A stretch of DNA of 64,000 nucleotides from Streptomyces thinghirensis (lineage in GTDB: Bacteria; Actinomycetota; Actinomycetia; Streptomycetales; Streptomycetaceae), in assembly GCA_021502835.1 (NCBI GenBank), contig JAKFGP010000051.1, forward strand, positions 124,001 through 188,000, read 5' to 3'. Position numbers and translations under genes: made by a program. The notes under the pieces are model-generated. The model saw only the letters and a program-made list of their open reading frames with translations. It searched no databases and was not told the origin of the DNA. How positions within the stretch are numbered: position 1 is the stretch's first letter; every line of letters starts with the position of its first letter. Below, piece by piece: positions 55,176-64,000 of this stretch.

Positions 55176-56247
55176 GTGGGGGGAACAGATCACCGCGTCG
55201 TCGCGCCGGCGACACTGGACACTTCGGTTGTGGCACCGCGGGAACGTGAGGACACCATCCGGCACGCCCTGTGGAAGTCCTTCTCCCGGGTCGACATCGA
55301 TCACCACGCCTCCCAGGAGGCCATCGGAGCCCGTATGGGGCTCGGCACCGTGGGGCCCATGAAGGTCTGCTCCGCCCAGGGAACCCCGGTGTCCTTGCGC
55401 CGTACGGAGCGGCTGGCCCGGGAGGACGCCGAGCCGTCGGTGTTCCTCGGTCTCCAGGTGGCGGGGACCAACCTGGTGGGGCAGTACGACCGCCAGTGCC
55501 TGGTCGGGCCGGGGAACCTCGTGGTCTTCGAGTCGACCGCCCCGTACACGCTGCGCTTCGAGAAGGCTTTCGACTACCTCTCCCTGCGCATCCCGCGCGA
55601 GGCGCTCGCCCCTCCCGGAGCGGGTGCTGCGCGATGTCGCCGCCATCGCCCTGGGCCCGGGCAATCCCACCGCGCGCCTCGCCTTCACGTACTTCTCCCA
55701 CCTGGCCGCCAGCGAGGAGTTACGCAGCGGGGCGTACGCCGAAGCGATCATCGGACCCAGCGTGGAACTTCTCCGGGCCGTCGTGACCTCCCAGTTCGGC
55801 GGTGCCGGCCCGGGCCGGGCGGCGGTGTCGGAGCTGCCGCTCAGCCTGTGCATCACCAAGTACATCCGTGAGCACCTGGCCGACCCGGCCCTGTCGGCCC
55901 CGCGCATCGCCGCCGCGCACGGCATCTCGGTCCGCCACCTCTACACCGTGCTGTCACGGTCGGGCATCAGCCTCGGAGACTGGATCCGCACGCACCGCCT
56001 GGCCGAGTGCAGGCGGGAGCTGGCCGGCCCGAGCGGCCGGGTGCGGACCATCGCGGCGATAGGCCGTGCCTGGGGCTTCGTGGACGCGACCCACTTCAGC
56101 AAGGCGTTCAAGCAGGCCTACGGCATCTCACCGCGGGACTGGCGGGAGCAGCACCACCCCGCCCCTTCGCGCGGGAGGGCCGCGCGGACCGCCGCGCGGG
56201 CGGACGTGCGGGCGGACGCGCGCATGGCCACGCCGAGGCGTCGGTAG
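55176..56247 (+). CDS. AraC-family regulator with AraC_binding_2 domain (frameshifted)
   Basis: About 355 residues. N-terminal cupin-like domain (VSLRRTERLAREDAEPSVFLG, GNLVVFESTAPYTLRF, FDYLSLRIPREAL). The C-terminal double helix-turn-helix has ISVRHLYTVLSRSGISLGDW and WGFVDATHFSKAFKQAYGIS. This is the NimR/FeaR-like architecture common in Streptomyces. GTG 55176 follows GGGAGGGG. One frame switch near 55612. Divergent from the lipoprotein gene, which it may control. Confidence 0.88.
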
Positions 56248-56301
56248 GCGTCGACAGACCTCGGCAGGCGTTCACCGCTTTCGGCCCGGCGGGGCGCCGG
56301 G

Positions 56302-56451
56302 TCACCGACGCTCCGCGCCGTCCACCGTGTCCGCTTCCTCGTCGTCGCGCTCACCCTCCGCCTGGGAGGGAGTGGTGTGCGGCGGTTCGGTGGCGTCGTT
56401 CCGCTCGTCGTCGCGTTCGCCCTCGGCCTGGGACGGGGTCTGTTCGCTCAT
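56302..56451 (-). CDS. 49-residue acidic peptide with a 12-residue repeat
   Basis: Begins MSEQ and carries two copies of TPSQAEGERDDE separated by 13 residues, ending DGAERR. It is strongly acidic, has no membrane segment or Cys and is probably disordered. AGGAGG stands at good distance before the ATG. It is the last gene of a minus-strand run, 65 bases after the STAS-ANTAR gene. Short acidic peptides of this type occur in Streptomyces, but I know no function. Confidence 0.7.
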   Translation of the reverse strand: MSEQTPSQAEGERDDERNDATEPPHTTPSQAEGERDDEEADTVDGAERR

Positions 56452-56516
56452 CGTGGTGCCTCCTCCTGCCGGACGGGGTCCTGGGCCGGGTACCCATCCG
56501 TGGCCGGCGGCACCAC

Positions 56517-57219
56517 TCAGCGTCCGAGCCGGCCCAGTGCCGTCCGCAGGGCCGTGCGCACCTCGGCCGGCGGGGGCGGGCCGTCGCTCTCGGCGCTGGC
56601 GGTGACCGCCGCGGCGACGGTGCGCAGCTTGGTGTTGGACAGCTGGGAGGCCTCGCGCAGGATGTGCCACGCCTCTTCCGACGTGCAGGCGTGCAGCGCC
56701 ATGAGCACGCCCCCGCGCCTGGTCGATGACCGGGCGGGAGGCGATCGCCTGGCGCAGCTGGTCCACCTCCTCCTGGAGGACGTGCAGCCGTTCGGCCGGG
56801 CCCGTGGGCGCGGTGGAGGGCGCGGACTCAGGCCCCGGCTCCGGCTCCGGTTCCGGTTCCGGGCGGTGGGCGGTGGCCTGCAGCGGGTCGGTGGTGTCCA
56901 GGCCGGCCAGCTCCAGAATCCGCAGCGGCTGGCCGTGCCAGTTCGTCGCCGTCGCCGGCACCGCCTGCCGGTGGCTGTAGCCGCCCAGCTGGTCCAGGAA
57001 CCGCAGCCCGGCCGTGTCCATGAACCTCACGTCGCCCATGTCCAGGTCGACCCGGTCCACGTCGGCCGGCAGCGCGGCCAGGGCCTCGGCCAGGATGTCC
57101 GCGCACCCGTGGACGAGTTCTCCACGCGGGACGAGCAGCGCCCGGCCGGCGTGCACCCGGCCGTCGATGACCAGGGTGGCCGGCGTCCCCGCCAGACGTG
57201 GTGGTGCCGCTGGGGTCAT
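56517..57219 (-). CDS. STAS-ANTAR regulatory protein (frameshifted)
   Basis: About 233 residues. The N-terminal STAS domain has LVPRGELVHGCADILAEAL and VDLDMGDVRFMDTAGLRFLD, the latter with the position phosphorylated in anti-anti-sigma factors (here DTAG, Thr in place of Ser). A PEPEPEPEP-type linker is next. The C-terminal ANTAR RNA-binding domain reads VIDQARGVLMAL and LREASQLSNTKLRTVA. ANTAR proteins act by preventing termination. One frame switch near 56715. ATG 57219 preferred; 57273 is possible. Confidence 0.85.
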
Positions 57220-57464
57220 GTCACCGCCTTGTCCGTCCCTGCTCCGTCCCTGACAGACGTTCGCCAACGTCACACAGCCCCCGTCGGCCGTCGGACCGAC
57301 CGGGAAACAGGGTCCCGGCCCGCAGCGGTCCGGCGGCGCTGTCCGTTCACCTGCCCGTCGGACAGCGGACTACACCCGGGCCCGGGGAATGCCCGGCCCA
57401 TCGTTGGGTAAAGGCGCTGTCCGCCGGCTCCAGCCCGGTCCCCCCTCACAACCCTCCCGCCCCC
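57220..57464. other. 245-base gap between the histidine kinase and STAS-ANTAR genes
   Basis: No gene seen. ACAGACGTTCGCCAACG and the GTCCCGGCCCG stretch near 57310 suggest a promoter for the STAS-ANTAR gene, but no clear boxes stand out. As ANTAR proteins act on leader RNA hairpins, folding of this region would be of interest. Confidence 0.3.
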
Positions 57465-58901
57465 TCACAGCGGCGACCGCCACGTGACCGTCGTCCCGCC
57501 GCCGTCGCCCCCGCCGGTCTCCCCGTCGTCGCCGACCGTCAGCCGTACTTCGCCCCGCCGCCCGGCGAAGCGGCGGTCGCGTCGACGGCGACCTCGACAC
57601 GGGAGACGCCCCGGCCGTCCGGCCGCGTCGGCCAGGGCGTGGCGCAGGGCGGTGAGCAGGCGGTCCGCGACCCGGTCCGGTACGCGGGTGTCGACGGCGC
57701 CCGTGAAGTGAGTGGACGGCGGGAAGCCGAGCAGGGCCGCGGCGGACGCGGTCTCGCGCAGCACCCGGCCGCGCAGTCCGGCCGGCGGGTCGGCCGGAGG
57801 CTGCTGCAGCGCGAAGATCGTCGTACGCACCTCCCGGACCGTGGACCGCAGTTCGTCCACCGCCCGGCCGAGGATGTCGCGGACGTCCTCGGCGCCGGGG
57901 CGGCGCTGCGTGGACTCCAGCATCATGCCGGTGGCGAACAGCCGCTGCACCACCAGATCGTGCAGGTCCCGGGCGATGCGGTCGCGGTCCTCGTAGACCG
58001 CGAGGCGCTCCCGGCCGCGCCGGGCGTCGGCGAGGACGAGGGCGAGCGCGGCCTGCGAGGCGAACTGCGTGGCGAGCAGCCGTTCGACGGCGGTGTACGG
58101 GCGGTCGCCGCGGCGGCGGGGGAGGGCGAGGGTGCCGATCAGCCGGCCGCTCGCCTCCAGGGGCAGCATCATGCTCGGCCCGAACCGGTGCCGCACGTGC
58201 GTCGTCATGCGCGGATCGGTCGCCGAGTCCGCGACGAACACCGGTTCGCCGCCCAGGAGCTGCTCCAGAACGGGGCTGCCCGGCGCGATGGCCGCGCCGA
58301 CGATGCCGTCCGGGTCGTCGGGCGTCGAGGCGGTCACGATCTCCATGCCGCCCTCGGCGGTCGGCTGAAGGATCACACCCGCGTTGGCGCCGGCGAGGAG
58401 CCGGGCCCGTTCGGCGACCGTCGTCAGCGCGTCGTCGGCGCTGTCCTCGGTGAGCAGCGCGGTGGTGACGGCCGCCGCGCCCTCGAGCCAGCGTTCGCGC
58501 TGCCGGGCCGTCTCGTACAGCCGGGCGTTGCCGATCGCGATGCCGGCCTGCGTGGCGAGCACCCGCAGCAGTTGCTCGTCGTCGGCGGTGAACGGGTCGC
58601 CGCCGGGCCGCCGGACGAGACACAGCTCGCCGAACTCCTCGTCACGCTCACCGTCGCGCACGTGGATCGGCACCCGCAGCCGGGGCGCCGACTCCGGTAC
58701 GCCGTCCCGGCCCGGGGTGCGGATCTCGGCGAGGCCGTCCCGGCCGGGGTCGGCGGTGGTCAGGGCCGCCGAGACGGCACCGGTCAGTTCGGCGGCGCCG
58801 TCCACGATGTGCCGCAGGGTGCTGCGGAGGTCGAGGTCGGTGCCGACGCACAGGACGGCTTCGAGGAGGCGGGTCAGTCGGGGCGCGGGCTGCGCGGTCA
58901 T
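57465..58901 (-). CDS. GAF-GAF histidine kinase, DevS/DosT-like (frameshifted)
   Basis: About 478 residues. Two GAF sensor domains (residues 20-140 with LRHIVDGAAELTGAVSAAL, and 160-300 with LLAGANAGVILQPT and MLPLEASGRLIGTLAL). A HisKA_3 dimerisation helix follows, DRIARDLHDLVVQRLFATG, with the phosphorylated His. The ATP-binding domain is short, ending VGDDGETGGGDGGG. The N-box, normally with an Asn, reads LRHALADAAGR, so ATP binding may be weak. Two compensating frame switches near 57570 and 57610. Its stop is 216 bases or more from the next gene, and it begins 34 bases after mbl. No response regulator is adjacent. Confidence 0.87.
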   Translation of the reverse strand: MTAQPAPRLTRLLEAVLCVGTDLDLRSTLRHIVDGAAELTGAVSAALTTADPGRDGLAEIRTPGRDGVPESAPRLRVPIHVRDGERDEEFGELCLVRRPGGDPFTADDEQLLRVLATQAGIAIGNARLYETARQRERWLEGAAAVTTALLTEDSADDALTTVAERARLLAGANAGVILQPTAEGGMEIVTASTPDDPDGIVGAAIAPGSPVLEQLLGGEPVFVADSATDPRMTTHVRHRFGPSMMLPLEASGRLIGTLALPRRRGDRPYTAVERLLATQFASQAALALVLADARRGRERLAVYEDRDRIARDLHDLVVQRLFATGMMLESTQRRPGAEDVRDILGRAVDELRSTVREVRTTIFALQQPPADPPAGLRGRVLRETASAAALLGFPPSTHFTGAVDTRVPDRVADRLLTALRHALADAAGRPGRLPCRGRRRRDRRFAGRRGEVRLTVGDDGETGGGDGGGTTVTWRSPL

Positions 58902-58935
58902 TCCGTCCGGCTTCTCCGGTCCGCTCGCCGGTGGG

Positions 58936-59987
58936 TCAGTCGGACGAGGCCGGGTTCAGGGCCAGCGGCTCGACCCGGCCCTCCAGCATGGTGCCGAGGC
59001 CCTGGACCGCGCACACGTCGGGCCGCTCGGCGATGTGCACCGGCATGCCCGTGGCCTGACGCAGCATCTGGTCGAAGCCCGGCAGCAGCGCGCTCCCGCC
59101 GACCATCCTGATCCCGCGGTCGGCGAGGTCCGCGACCAGGTCCGGCGGGCAGTCCCGCAGCACCTTGCCGATGCCGTCCAGCACGGCCGTCAGCGGCGTC
59201 TGGATGGCGTTGCGCACGGTGGCGGTGTCGACCCGCACACTGCGCGCGAGCCCCGTCGCCACGTCCCGTCCGTGGATTTCGGTGGTCGTCGGTCCCTGCG
59301 GGGTGGAGGCCGTTGCCGGAGAGGGCGAGTTGCAGCGGGCGTACGGACTGGCTGGGCAGCACCAGTTCGTGCTGGTGGCGCAGGAGCTGCACGATCGCGT
59401 GGTCCACGGCCTCACCGCCGACCGGGATGCGTTCGGCGGTCACGATCGAGCCGAGAGAGAGCACCGCGACCTGGGTGGCGTGCGCCCCGCACACCATGAT
59501 CATGGTCGCCTCGGGCTGCTCCACGGGCAGTCCGCAGCCGACCGCCGCGGCGATCAGCGTGTCGACGAGTTCCACACGGCGCGCGCCGAGCCCGACCAGC
59601 GTCTCGATCGCCGCCCGCTGGGCCAGCGGATCGGCGTCGTGCGGGGGTGCAGGCGGCGGCACGCAGCTGGGGCTTGCGGCGCAGTGCGCGGCGGACCTTG
59701 TCGCCGAGCAGATGACGCAGCATGCGCTGGGCCATCTCGATGTCGACGACCGTACCGCCGGACACGGGCCGGACGACGCGGATGTAGGCGGGGGTGCGGC
59801 CGGTCATCTTCTCCGCGAACTCGCCGACCGCGATGAGCGCACCCGTGCGGGTGTTGACCGCGGCGGCGGACGGCTGGTCGACGACGAGCCCGGCACCCTT
59901 GACGTACACGCGGGTCCGCGCCGCACCCAGATCGACGGCGAAGTGGCAGCGACGCAGCTGCTCCAGACTGGCGGTACTGGCGGTCAT
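58936..59987 (-). CDS. mbl: MreB-like actin homologue Mbl (frameshifted)
   Basis: About 350 residues. Phosphate-1 loop CHFAVDLGAARTRVYVKG, YIRVVRPVSGGTVVDIEMAQ, and RRVELVDTLIAAAVGCGLPV. The connect region has MVCGAHATQVAVLSLGSIV (the usual DIGGGTT is altered), then IRMVGGSALLPGFDQMLR and the C-terminal AVQGLGTML. From memory this is the second mreB-like gene of Streptomyces, known to take part in spore-wall synthesis with MreB. Frame switches near 59650 and 59310. The altered phosphate-2 loop suggests weak or no ATPase activity. Confidence 0.85.
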
Positions 59988-60119
59988 GGCAGATCCTCCC
60001 GAGAGCGCGGACCGTGCGGGGCCGCCCGGTGGCCGGCCTCCTAGGCATCGTGCGCGGGGGCCGGGGCGGGCGCCTTCTGGGGAGGGCCGGGCGGGGGGCC
60101 GCTGAATGGGGGTGTGCGA

Positions 60120-63100
60120 TCAGCGGTCAAGGGATCCGTCGACCGTGCGGTACCAACCCCTGTCGTCACCCAGCGGCAGGAAAGCGTCCGGGGCGAGGGT
60201 GGGGATGCCGTCGGTCGCCTCAGCCTCGTACACCGCGTCGTAGTACAGGGAGTCCGAGAGGGCGATGATCGCCTGTGCGCCGGAGGTGTCCAGGGCCGCG
60301 TCGACCGACCCGGCGTCGGCGCGGAGGGTCTGCTCCCTACCGCCGTCCGTGCGGAACTCCACCTGCGAGAACTCGACCCGCACCCGCAGGCCGCCCACGC
60401 GTGCCGGGTGCCCCGGGCAGACCCTCCACGGTCGCCCGGAGGAGGCTGGCGGCATCCACCCGCGGCGCCAGCAGCACGAGGAGGCCCCCGTCCTGATCGT
60501 CCAGGAGTTCGTACGCCTCACCGTGGAGTCCGCTGTGCGTCAGCAGGTCCGTGACCACGCCGTGCAGGATTGAACGGGCCTCGCCGTCCAAGGGGCCGTC
60601 GGCGGAGGTGTAGCGGGCGCAGTCGCGGAAGTCGGTGTCGAAGTCGGCGTCGTCCTCTGCCGCTTCCGCCGCGATCTCCCCCAGGAGCTCCGCTCTCTCC
60701 AGGGCCGCCTCGGGGTCGAGGTCGGGGTCGTCGTCCGGCCCGCCTCCCCATGCGGCGCTCCCGACGAGTGTGCGGTGCTGCTCCTCCTCCTCGGTCGGTG
60801 TTTCCGGTTCCCCCAGCAGGGGTGTCCAGAGATCGTCCTCCGTGGGAAAGGGGCCCTCCGAAGCTCGTCCGGCGCGGAAATGGCGCCGTTCGGTCCGCCC
60901 GGGTGCGGCGGGTCCTCGTACGCCGGCCACGGGGCGTCGTCCGCCGGCTCGTCGTGCTCCTCGCGCAGTTCCCGGCCCAGCGCCGCCAGGGCCGGGCTCC
61001 GCCCCGGACAGTTCGTACTCCTCGTACACCGCCAGGGCCTCCTCGCCGCTGGCCCTGGCGGCGCAGGGCGATCAGGTACAGGCGGCGGAAGTCCTCCCGG
61101 TGCGGGTGGTCGCGCAGCAGGCCGGCCAGGTCGGTGGAGGCCCGGTCGTACTCGCCGAGGGCCAGGTCGAGTTCGGCGCGCTTGGTGTGCAGGGCGAGGC
61201 GGAGCCGGACGAGGCGGGTGCGGGCGGCGCGGGCGGCGGGGCCGGGCACGTCCGCCAGCGGTTCGGCGCCGTGCCAGAGCGCCAGGGCCTCGGTGACGTG
61301 GTCGCGGGCCTCGGCGTGCGCGCCGTTCAGCCGCGCTGCGTCGGCGCGCCGTACCAGCTCGTCGCAGTGCACCACGTCCACGTGGTCGGCACTGGTGTGC
61401 AGGGCGTAGCCGTGGGCGGGTGTCGCCGGTACGCCAGGACCCAGGACTTCCGCCAGCCGCGTCGCCAGCCGGGTCACCTCGGCCCGCGAGTTGCGCGGCT
61501 CGTCGCCGGGGTCCCACAGTCCCCAGCGCAGTTCCTCGTGTGTCACCGTGCGGCCGTGCTTGAGCAGCAGCATGGCGAGCAGTGCGCGGGTGTCCGGCGA
61601 CAGGGCGGGGGAGCCGTCCGGGAGCCACACCCGCAGTCGTCCCAGGACGTGGTACCGGCGCCGCACGTAAGCCTCGGCCGCCCAGGCGGGCAGCTCTGGG
61701 TCCGCGAGCAGCTCCAGACCCTGGCTCTGGGTCGCCGACGAGGCGGACATCAGCTGGTCGAAGGCGTGCGCGTAGTGGATCCGCAGGCTGCCGGGCAGCC
61801 GGTCGAGGTGGCGGGAGTCGATCGGGACCGTCAGGCGCGAGGTGCCCGACGTCAGCGGCAGGAGGACGTCGCACGGGGCCCGCAGGTCCTCGGAGCGGCC
61901 GGCCGGGCCGAGGGTGCGCCCCGGCTCGAAGAGGCTCAGCCGGACCGTGCCGTCCGGCAGCAGGACCACCCGGGAGGCCTCCAGACCGCCGTGCGTGACG
62001 CCCGCCTCGTGCAGGGCGGTGAGCGCCGTCGCCAGCTGCGCCCCCACCGACACCGTCAGCGGCACCGGCAGCCGCCGGCCGCCCGACCGGGTGAGGGCGT
62101 TCAGGGCGATGCCGTCGAGGTGCTCCATGACGACGTACGGGATGTCGTCCTCGACGCCGCGGTCGAGGACGGTGACCAGGTTCGGGTGGGCGATCTCCGT
62201 CAGGCGGCGCGCGTCGCGCAGGAACGCCTCGCGCGACGCGGGGTCGGTGTTCGCGTCGTGCAGCCGGACCATCACCGTCCGGTTCGCGCGGTGTCCTCGG
62301 CCAGCCACATCCTCCCGGTCGGCGCGAGCCGGCGCACCGGCCGGTAGCGCGCGCTCACCGCGCGCGGGAAGGCGACGCGGCAGCCGGCCGCTCCCCGCGC
62401 GGCCAGCTGCCGGGCGCTCTCCTCGCTGATCGCCGCGAACGACTCGTTCCCGTCGGCCCGCTCGGTGCCGTCCCGGTCGAGGATCAGCGCGCGGAACTCG
62501 CCGGGCGACCGCCCCGCCCGCTCGTCGATCAGGCCGCCGGTCCGCAGCAGCAGCTCGTGGGTGCGGTTGCGCGCGGTACGGGGCAGACCGCGCAGCAGCA
62601 GGTCGCGCACGCCGGGGCGGAACGCGTACGAGCCGGGCGGCCCGGCGACCGTGGTGAGCAGCCCGCTGAGGATGACCTCGGCCAGGTGCTGGGGGAGCGG
62701 GTGCGGCTCGACGGCGGCCTGCACCAGCCGCATCACCGGCAGGTCCGGACGCCCCAGCGCGAGGTGGCCGGCCAGCCGGAAGGCCTCCGGCGACGCGCTC
62801 GCGCGAAAACGCAGGACCAGCTCCTCGGCGGACAGCCGCGCCACGTCCGTACGGTCGTCGGCGTCGGCCGGCAACGGGCGGTGCAGTGCGGCGGCGGCGC
62901 CCGGGTACTCGGTGCCGCCCGGGCTCGCGACCAGTGGCCCAGTTCGCCAGCCACTCGGGTCCCGGTTCGAGTACGGGTACGTGCACGGTCTCGCCGGGCG
63001 CCGGGGGGCGCGGTGCCGTCGTCGTACGGCGTGAAGGCGAGCGAGGCGCTGGGCGCGGCCCGGTGCGGGGCCGACAGCCGGCCGGGGACCGGTGGCAGGG

Positions 63101-63992
63101 CGGTGTCCCGCCACAACTGCTCGGGCAGCGGCTGCAGGACGGCCAGGGGCGTACGGCGCGCCCAGCGGCGCAGGGTCCCGAACCACCGGGTGCCGGCCGG
63201 GCCTCGCGCCACTGCGGTCCCATGCAGTCGCTGATCAGCAGGGTGACGGTACGGCCGTCGGCGGGCGCCTCCGGCTCCTCGCCGCGGACGGTGCCGTCGG
63301 GTTCCGCGCGGTGCAGGGTGACCGTGCGGAAGACGCCCGACTGGGCGAGCGTGGCGTGCAGTTCGCGCACCAAGGGGCTGCCAGACGGGCATCGTGGGGC
63401 CCGCGTCGTGCACCAGGTTCAGCCGCAGCCAGCGCTCCCGCACGGGCCGCAGCACCGGCAGCCACCACTCGGGGCCGGCGCCCAGCCGCGCGATGCGGTC
63501 GGCGGTCGCGGCCTCGTCCACCTCGTGCCCCACCGGAGCGTCGGTACGGCGCTTCAGCGGGCGCAGGGAGCGCTGCAGCGCCAGCGTGTGCCGCAGCATC
63601 GGCGGGGCGGGCGCGAGCAGGGCGCTGTGCGGTTCGACCGCCGAGGAGCCCGGTGCGGGGGCCGGGGACGGCAGACGCAGGGGGGTGCGCGCCTCGGGTA
63701 CGGGCGACGGTTCCGCGGCCGGTCCGGCCGGGGTGGTCCGCCCTGCCCGTGCTGCTCCGGCGTCACCCGGGGCGCGGGCGGTGCCGGCGCCGGGGGTTCC
63801 GTCTCGGCCGCCGGAGCTGCCGGAGCCTCCGGAGTCGGCCGGTCCGGCTCCTCGGGCTGCTCCATCTGTGCTGCCAGCCAGAGGAGTTCGGCCAGCTCCA
63901 GCGGGGTCGGGCGGACGCCCGAGGTCGCCCTGGCCGAGGATGTCGGCCAGGCGGGGGAGGGGCTCCGGTGGGCCGGGGCGGTCGGCGGGCAT
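60120..63992 (-). CDS. SAV_2336-type / pseudokinase / SARP / cyclase-like multidomain regulator (frameshifted)
   Basis: About 1290 residues if all parts are one chain. Residues 1-550: SAV_2336-type N-terminus (EPLPRLADILGQG, Pro-rich linker, WWLPVLRPVRERWLRLNLVH, TVTLLISDCMG, PLAVLQPLPEQLW). 550-700: kinase-like fold with HPNLVTVLDRGVEDDIPYVV and ALTALHEAGVTHGGLEASRV. The HRD Asp is Gly, the DFG position reads LFEPG and the beta-3 Lys is Arg, so it should be a pseudokinase. 770-995: SARP winged helix (SPDTRALLAMLLLKHGRTVT) plus BTAD. 1010-1130: acidic linker. 1134-1288: cyclase-like domain (ARSILHGVVTDLLTHSG, LDDQDGGLLVLLAP, RVRVEFSQVEF). About five frame switches, no stop between domains. 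Start 63992 is uncertain because the window ends there. Confidence 0.75.
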
Positions 63993-64000
63993 CAGAAGGC

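Noticed and set aside
58936..59987. Actin-like gene as a plasmid ParM or phage protein
   Set aside because: The sequence follows MreB blocks and the surroundings are chromosomal housekeeping genes, without parR, replication or phage genes.
60120..63992. SARP gene as the pathway regulator of an antibiotic cluster
   Set aside because: No biosynthetic genes are found nearby; neighbours are mbl, a sensor kinase and a STAS-ANTAR protein, and the domain layout differs from pathway SARPs.

Overview
The window is a very GC-rich stretch of actinobacterial chromosome. The gene content (glyS, ppdk, dnaG, an hrdA-type sigma factor, the mreB-like gene mbl, a LAxTG surface protein, a SAV_2336-type regulator and many Tat-exported proteins) points to Streptomyces. 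From memory, the order resembles the central region of the S. coelicolor chromosome from glyS down to mbl; I could not check this by search.

An important caveat is that almost every long gene, including housekeeping genes such as dnaG, dgt, dusB, ppdk, nirB and the sigma factor, can only be read by switching frame, roughly once per 0.5 kb of coding sequence. dnaG also carries an in-frame TAG. The changes are mostly one-base indels, often in G or C runs, and hit essential and accessory genes alike. I therefore treat them as errors in this sequence, not as pseudogenes. Gene ends given here are those of the corrected reading, and residue positions are approximate.

Layout. 1-10.5 kb: Zur-like sites, glyS, a LysE-family exporter, a GH18 chitinase with DasR-type sites, a Lys/Ala-rich histone-like protein followed closely by a giant CtpI-like P-type ATPase, and an MFS exporter. 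10.5-23.7 kb: dusB, an alkaline-phosphatase-superfamily membrane protein, ppdk, an acyltransferase, an Excalibur/LAxTG wall protein, a PhoX-like phosphatase, a secreted beta-propeller, and a TetR-SDR pair sharing an operator sequence. 23.7-28 kb: a nitrite reductase operon (FAD oxidoreductase, nirB, nirD). 28-36.7 kb: TauE-type exporter, GH3 hexosaminidase with a DasR-type site, imine-reductase-like dehydrogenase divergent from an HxlR regulator, class F sortase with a surface-protein gene, FMN reductase, M4 protease and a GGCT-like protein. 36.7-40.7 kb: nitrate reductase, SanA-like protein and sirohydrochlorin chelatase, which complete a nitrate-assimilation group with nirBD. 40.7-53 kb: dgt, a ferredoxin-reductase-like flavoprotein, dnaG, hrdA-type sigma factor, two ABC exporter halves, FGGY kinase and a YtxH-like protein. 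53-53.5 kb: three tRNA genes, one with an eight-base anticodon loop. 53.5-56.3 kb: a secreted I36-like protein, an intact lipoprotein and a divergent AraC regulator. 56.3-64 kb: a run of five genes on the minus strand: a multidomain SARP-type regulator, mbl, a GAF histidine kinase, a STAS-ANTAR protein and a 49-residue repeat peptide.

The two items I would look at first are the tRNA with the eight-base anticodon loop (53365-53439) and the roughly 1290-residue regulator at the right end (60120-63992), which combines a SAV_2336-type N-terminus, a kinase-like domain without catalytic residues, a SARP DNA-binding/BTAD unit and a cyclase-like C-terminal domain.
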